A stretch of 6,253 bases of DNA from Actinomycetota bacterium (GTDB lineage: Bacteria > Actinomycetota > Actinomycetes > Nanopelagicales > Nanopelagicaceae), in contig CANIAV010000052.1 of assembly GCA_947465365.1 (NCBI GenBank), positions 1 to 6,253 on the forward strand. The letters are read 5' to 3'. The notes under the pieces were generated by a model. That model was given only the letters and a program-made list of their open reading frames with translations. It had not been told where the DNA came from and made no database searches. Below, piece after piece: positions 4,893-6,253 of the stretch (position 1 is the first letter of the stretch; every line of letters begins with the position of its first letter). Both the position numbers and the translations under genes were made by a program.

Positions 4893-6253
4893 TTAGATGT
4901 CGTAATAGAGTTCGAATTCAGCTGGATGTGGACGCAAGCGCACATAATCAACTTCGTTCTTACGCTTCCATTCGATCCATGTCTCGATGAGATCTTTGCT
5001 AAAGACGCCGCCCTTAGTTAAGAAATCATGATCCTTCTCGAGGTTGTTAAGTACTGCTTCAAGAGAACCTGGTACCTGTGGAATCGCGGCAGCTTCTTCG
5101 CCTTCGAGTTCATAGAGATCCTTGTCAACTGGGGCAGGTGGTTCGATCTTGTTGATGATTCCATCGATACCAGCCATCAACATCGCAGCAAATGCGAGGT
5201 ATGGATTAGATGATGGATCTGGGCAACGGAACTCAACGCGCTTTGCCTTTGGTGATGAACCTGTAATTGGAATACGGATACATGCAGAACGGTTACGAGC
5301 TGAGTAAACGAGGTTTACTGGCGCTTCATATCCTGGCACCAAACGACGGTATGAGTTAACCGTTGGGTTAGTGAAGGCTAGAAGTGATGGCGCATGCTTT
5401 AGAAGTCCGCCGATATACCAGCGAGCCATATCTGAAAGATCGCCATATGTTCCTGCTTCGAAGAACAGTGGCTTGCCATCTTTCCAAAGTGATTGGTGAA
5501 CGTGCATACCTGAACCATTGTCACCAAAGAGTGGCTTTGGCATAAAGGTCGCAGTCTTGCCACCTTCCCAAGCTACGTTACGAATGATGTATTTGAATTT
5601 CATCAATTCATCGCCGGCGCTAAGGATGTCGGTGAAGCGATAGTTAATTTCCATTTGGCCAGCAGTACCGACTTCATGGTGTGAACGCTCAACCAAGAGA
5701 CCGGCGCGTCCAAGTTCCATAACCATCTCATCGCGCAAATCTGCGAATTGATCAGTTGGGGAAACTGGGAAGTAACCGCCCTTAATACGTGTGCGGTAAC
5801 CGCGGTTTGGGGTGCCATCAGGATCTGCAACGATGCCTGTGTTCCAAGCACCTTCGTAAGAATCGATGTGATGGTAAGACTCGTTCATTCCAGTGCTAAA
5901 GCGAACCGCATCGAAGACATAGAACTCAGCTTCTGGTGCGAAGAATGCTTGATCTGCGATTCCAGTTGACTTCAAGTAATCGACAGCCTTAGCAACTACA
6001 CCACGTGGATCGCGTGAGTAAGGAGTGTTATCGGATGGGTTGTGAACTGAGAAGAGAATAACAAGTGTCTTCTCAAGACGGAATGGATCGATAAAAGCAG
6101 ATGATGGAATTGGAAGCAACTTCATATCTGATTCGTGAATTGACTGGAAGCCACGGATGGAAGATCCGTCGAACATCAAGCCATCAGTAAAGACTGCTTC
6201 ATCAAATGATTCAACTGGAACGTTGAAGTGATGCTGGATACCTGGAAGGTCTG
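4893..6253 (-). CDS. glnA: Glutamine synthetase type I (adenylylation-regulated), 5' end outside window
   Basis: ATP-dependent amidation of glutamate with ammonium to glutamine, the main high-affinity ammonium assimilation step; a cytoplasmic dodecamer. The frame runs to the right edge and gives 452 complete codons beginning DLPGIQHHF. Mycobacterial GlnA1 has the same number of residues from that point, so about 26 residues are missing. Motifs: FDGSSIRGF with the catalytic aspartate, EAEFYVFD (metal ligand), [33 protein letters not shown], and [16 protein letters not shown]. The tyrosine in [10 protein letters not shown] (visible residue 380, equivalent to Tyr406 of the mycobacterial enzyme) is the GlnE adenylylation site and marks the GSI-beta group. 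The first ATG inside the window (6176) is not the start, since conserved sequence continues past it. Small oddities: EFRCPD where EFRSPD is usual, and LLPIPS where LLPDPS is usual. A strong terminator follows the stop codon. Confidence 0.97.
   Translation of the reverse strand, partial: DLPGIQHHFNVPVESFDEAVFTDGLMFDGSSIRGFQSIHESDMKLLPIPSSAFIDPFRLEKTLVILFSVHNPSDNTPYSRDPRGVVAKAVDYLKSTGIADQAFFAPEAEFYVFDAVRFSTGMNESYHHIDSYEGAWNTGIVADPDGTPNRGYRTRIKGGYFPVSPTDQFADLRDEMVMELGRAGLLVERSHHEVGTAGQMEINYRFTDILSAGDELMKFKYIIRNVAWEGGKTATFMPKPLFGDNGSGMHVHQSLWKDGKPLFFEAGTYGDLSDMARWYIGGLLKHAPSLLAFTNPTVNSYRRLVPGYEAPVNLVYSARNRSACIRIPITGSSPKAKRVEFRCPDPSSNPYLAFAAMLMAGIDGIINKIEPPAPVDKDLYELEGEEAAAIPQVPGSLEAVLNNLEKDHDFLTKGGVFSKDLIETWIEWKRKNEVDYVRLRPHPAEFELYYDI

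Noticed and set aside
5028..5969. Several 60-80 codon frames on both strands within glnA
   Set aside because: They overlap a highly conserved, intact glnA frame and have no motif or start signal.

Overview
The window looks like ordinary chromosomal DNA of an actinobacterium of medium G+C. The glutamine synthetase is an actinobacterial-type GlnA: its visible part lines up residue for residue in length with mycobacterial GlnA1 as I recall it, including the adenylylation tyrosine. Two genes lack a Shine-Dalgarno sequence and have a TANNNT box exactly six bases before the ATG, the layout of actinobacterial leaderless promoters. Two other genes start with TTG. A freshwater planktonic actinobacterium (Nanopelagicales/acI-like) would fit, but that is inference. 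I see no insertion sequence, phage gene, CRISPR array, tRNA or rRNA.

Plus strand, left to right: the 3' part of an HSDL2-type short-chain dehydrogenase (to 658); a GNAT acetyltransferase whose TTG start overlaps it by 20 bp (639-1340); a SulP-family anion transporter without a STAS domain (1357-2631); and an NCS1 nucleobase permease (2628-4040) that overlaps the SulP gene by 4 bp in TGA/TTG fashion. The transporter pair has its own candidate promoter at 1345-1350.

Minus strand, right to left: glnA without its first ~26 codons (beyond 6253, ending 4893), a strong intrinsic terminator (4847-4880), and a short NhaA-type Na+/H+ antiporter (4824-4015). The 3' end of the antiporter gene overlaps that of the NCS1 gene by 26 bp, tail to tail.

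The most unusual item is the antiporter. It keeps all the ion-transport residues of NhaA but lacks TM1, the beta-hairpin and the TM7-TM8 hairpin, and has lost most residues of the pH-sensor cluster. Functionally the window combines anion uptake (possibly Na+-coupled bicarbonate or sulfate), nucleobase uptake, Na+/H+ exchange and ammonium assimilation. Apart from the shortened antiporter and the possible leaderless regulation I found nothing that amounts to a new system.
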